From positions 49,153 to 113,152 of the forward strand of contig VHCX01000004.1 of the NCBI GenBank assembly GCA_016871615.1: a stretch of DNA of 64,000 bases, given 5' to 3'. Made by a program: the position numbers and the translations under genes. The notes beneath the pieces were generated by a model. That model did no database searches, was not told the origin of the DNA, and worked only from the letters and a program-made list of their open reading frames with translations. This document shows, in pieces, positions 63,601 through 64,000 of this stretch; the stretch's first letter is position 1, and every line of letters begins with the position of its first letter. The stretch comes from Verrucomicrobiota bacterium. Lineage in GTDB: Bacteria > Verrucomicrobiota > Verrucomicrobiia > Limisphaerales > UBA9464.

Positions 63601-63697
63601 CCGGCCGCGCATCTGCCCCGGACAACGATCCGGCCCCGATCAGGACGACGATCCCCAATGAGCCGAGCTTCCAGGTCGATCCTCCTCTAAGATTCAT
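60653..63697 (-). CDS. PVC-type heme-binding CxxCH protein (membrane-bound dehydrogenase-like propeller + HEAT + cytochrome c)
   Basis: WCAEPHVVDPVGLAFAADGSVYVAECRDYPYG; HEAT-like AAQALGAAGTPAAVEALAALY; FEASCANCHRVDGIGMRVGPELAG. Confidence 0.92.
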   Translation of the reverse strand: MNLRGGSTWKLGSLGIVVLIGAGSLSGADARPGFSLDPRLESELWCAEPHVVDPVGLAFAADGSVYVAECRDYPYGAGPAGKPGSTVRRLVDTDGDGRPDRSTVFASGLGYATSVLPWRDGVLALAPPEIVFLQDTDGDGQADRRTVVLRGLGLGVSDSLANSLRYHLDGRVHVANGGNGGRLTSPLRDGAPPVTLGDHDFAFDPDTGEVELTARTGGGFGLVFDAWGRGYTTYNIDHIQHRFLPLAHARRNPGFPDVPITGSISDHGEMARIFPVAEPETRPNHPEQAGHFSAAGGMGLCESPIFPRDLQGSVFVCDVVGHVVHRDVIRPDGPVFRASRAFEDSDREFLASRDPSFRPVALETGPDGALYLLDMQRDVIEHPDYIPQKVRASLDLRAGQDRGRIHRITPRGGAPRRFPGLAAMTPAQWVRHLADPNPWVRLTAQRLLHERQARETIPALRRLAATGNEASPEGRLHSLATLRILGALSSTDLLAALSDPHPGVRENALRWSEPRLSAEPSLQARVLALAADPLPRLRFQAAQALGAAGTPAAVEALAALYWRDVDSPWTRRAILGSLRPGEASRVFERLASAAPPGSVSPDPGPALRDLAESVAVQASTAPSALGDALGLLGSLSAQPAWRAPLLEGLEAGLARAGGVPTVPAEARRAVTDLAARADAPEWIPALRLMRRLEVPADPAVDRVLAEAFRMATDRSLPEAVRLPRLKALEWAGASPDRLGVLARHLGTPDEDPGIQAAVLEVLESLQPPGLGRWLVERWPGLPPALRGRVGRLLAERRALHGDLLDAVESGAIRVGELNLDLEQRRRLLRGGPSDIRTRAARFWSDEEYSNRSRVVDEWLARLPATGDAGRGRAVFEASCANCHRVDGIGMRVGPELAGSAHRSVEDLLSNILDPNMAMNPAFVAYLAETVDGDSVTGLLEAQRADSVTLRQAGEQTVVLPRPRIRSLRSTGLSLMPEGLESGRSPQELRDLIAFIRGERAVRPGAPATGAGGGR

Positions 63698-64000
63698 GGC
63701 CGCAGCATACCCCGGCCGGACCGCTCATCAACACGGAGGACGGTGCCCCATGAACCACACGTAAACAGGCGGGGACCTCGGTCGGTCACTACGATTCGGG
63801 ATCGAGCGGGCTGGCGTCGGACCCTCCTGCGACGCTCCATGCGCTGCATCGACGTATTGGCACGGGGCTCGAGGCTCAATCCAGTCGGGCGGACGAGCAC
63901 GCCACCGCTTCTGACGCGTGGACTTGGGGTGCCGATGAGGCCGGAAACCGGAACCGGAGTCAGGGCGGGCGGGACGGGTCGGCTCGACGCGTGGCGTCTC

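Noticed and set aside
63698-64000. Possible gene in the last ~300 bp (68-aa minus ORF 63694-63900)
   Set aside because: No recognisable domain, Arg-rich composition and window edge; insufficient support.

Overview
High-GC bacterial chromosomal window of Verrucomicrobiota/PVC character. I infer this from PVC-type CxxCH heme/HEAT proteins, a DUF1549/DUF1553 protein, H-X9-DG-type pseudopilins, a TPR + CRTAC1/ASPIC pair and FG-GAP, RCC1 and IPT secreted proteins. Housekeeping genes are scattered through it: aroK, pyc, purF, purH, purN, lpxD, an Lrp regulator, comEC, and an imuA-imuB-dnaE2 mutagenesis cassette. No rRNA, tRNA, CRISPR array, prophage or transposase was recognised. The most notable non-routine features are: (i) a class III cyclase + TPR gene broken by an in-frame TGA and by a frameshift at a G7 run, divergent from a cyclic-nucleotide-binding protein and coupled to an orphan 152-aa protein; (ii) a ~208-bp element bounded by ~29-bp inverted repeats, one of which supplies the last residues and stop codon of lpxD; (iii) a 25-bp x3 tandem repeat between convergent genes; (iv) a 21-bp in-frame repeat inside an rRNA-methyltransferase-like gene; (v) a 1544-aa RCC1/TSP3-like protein with triplicated architecture, whose C-terminal 'YRLQxSxxL...FFRL' module seems to recur in other secreted proteins here; (vi) an imuA/imuB pair whose nucleotide-binding and catalytic motifs look degenerate. 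All family calls come from reading the translated proteins by eye; no database search was run. I found no convincing wholly new multi-gene system; the cyclase/CNBD/orphan locus and the inverted-repeat element are the best leads.
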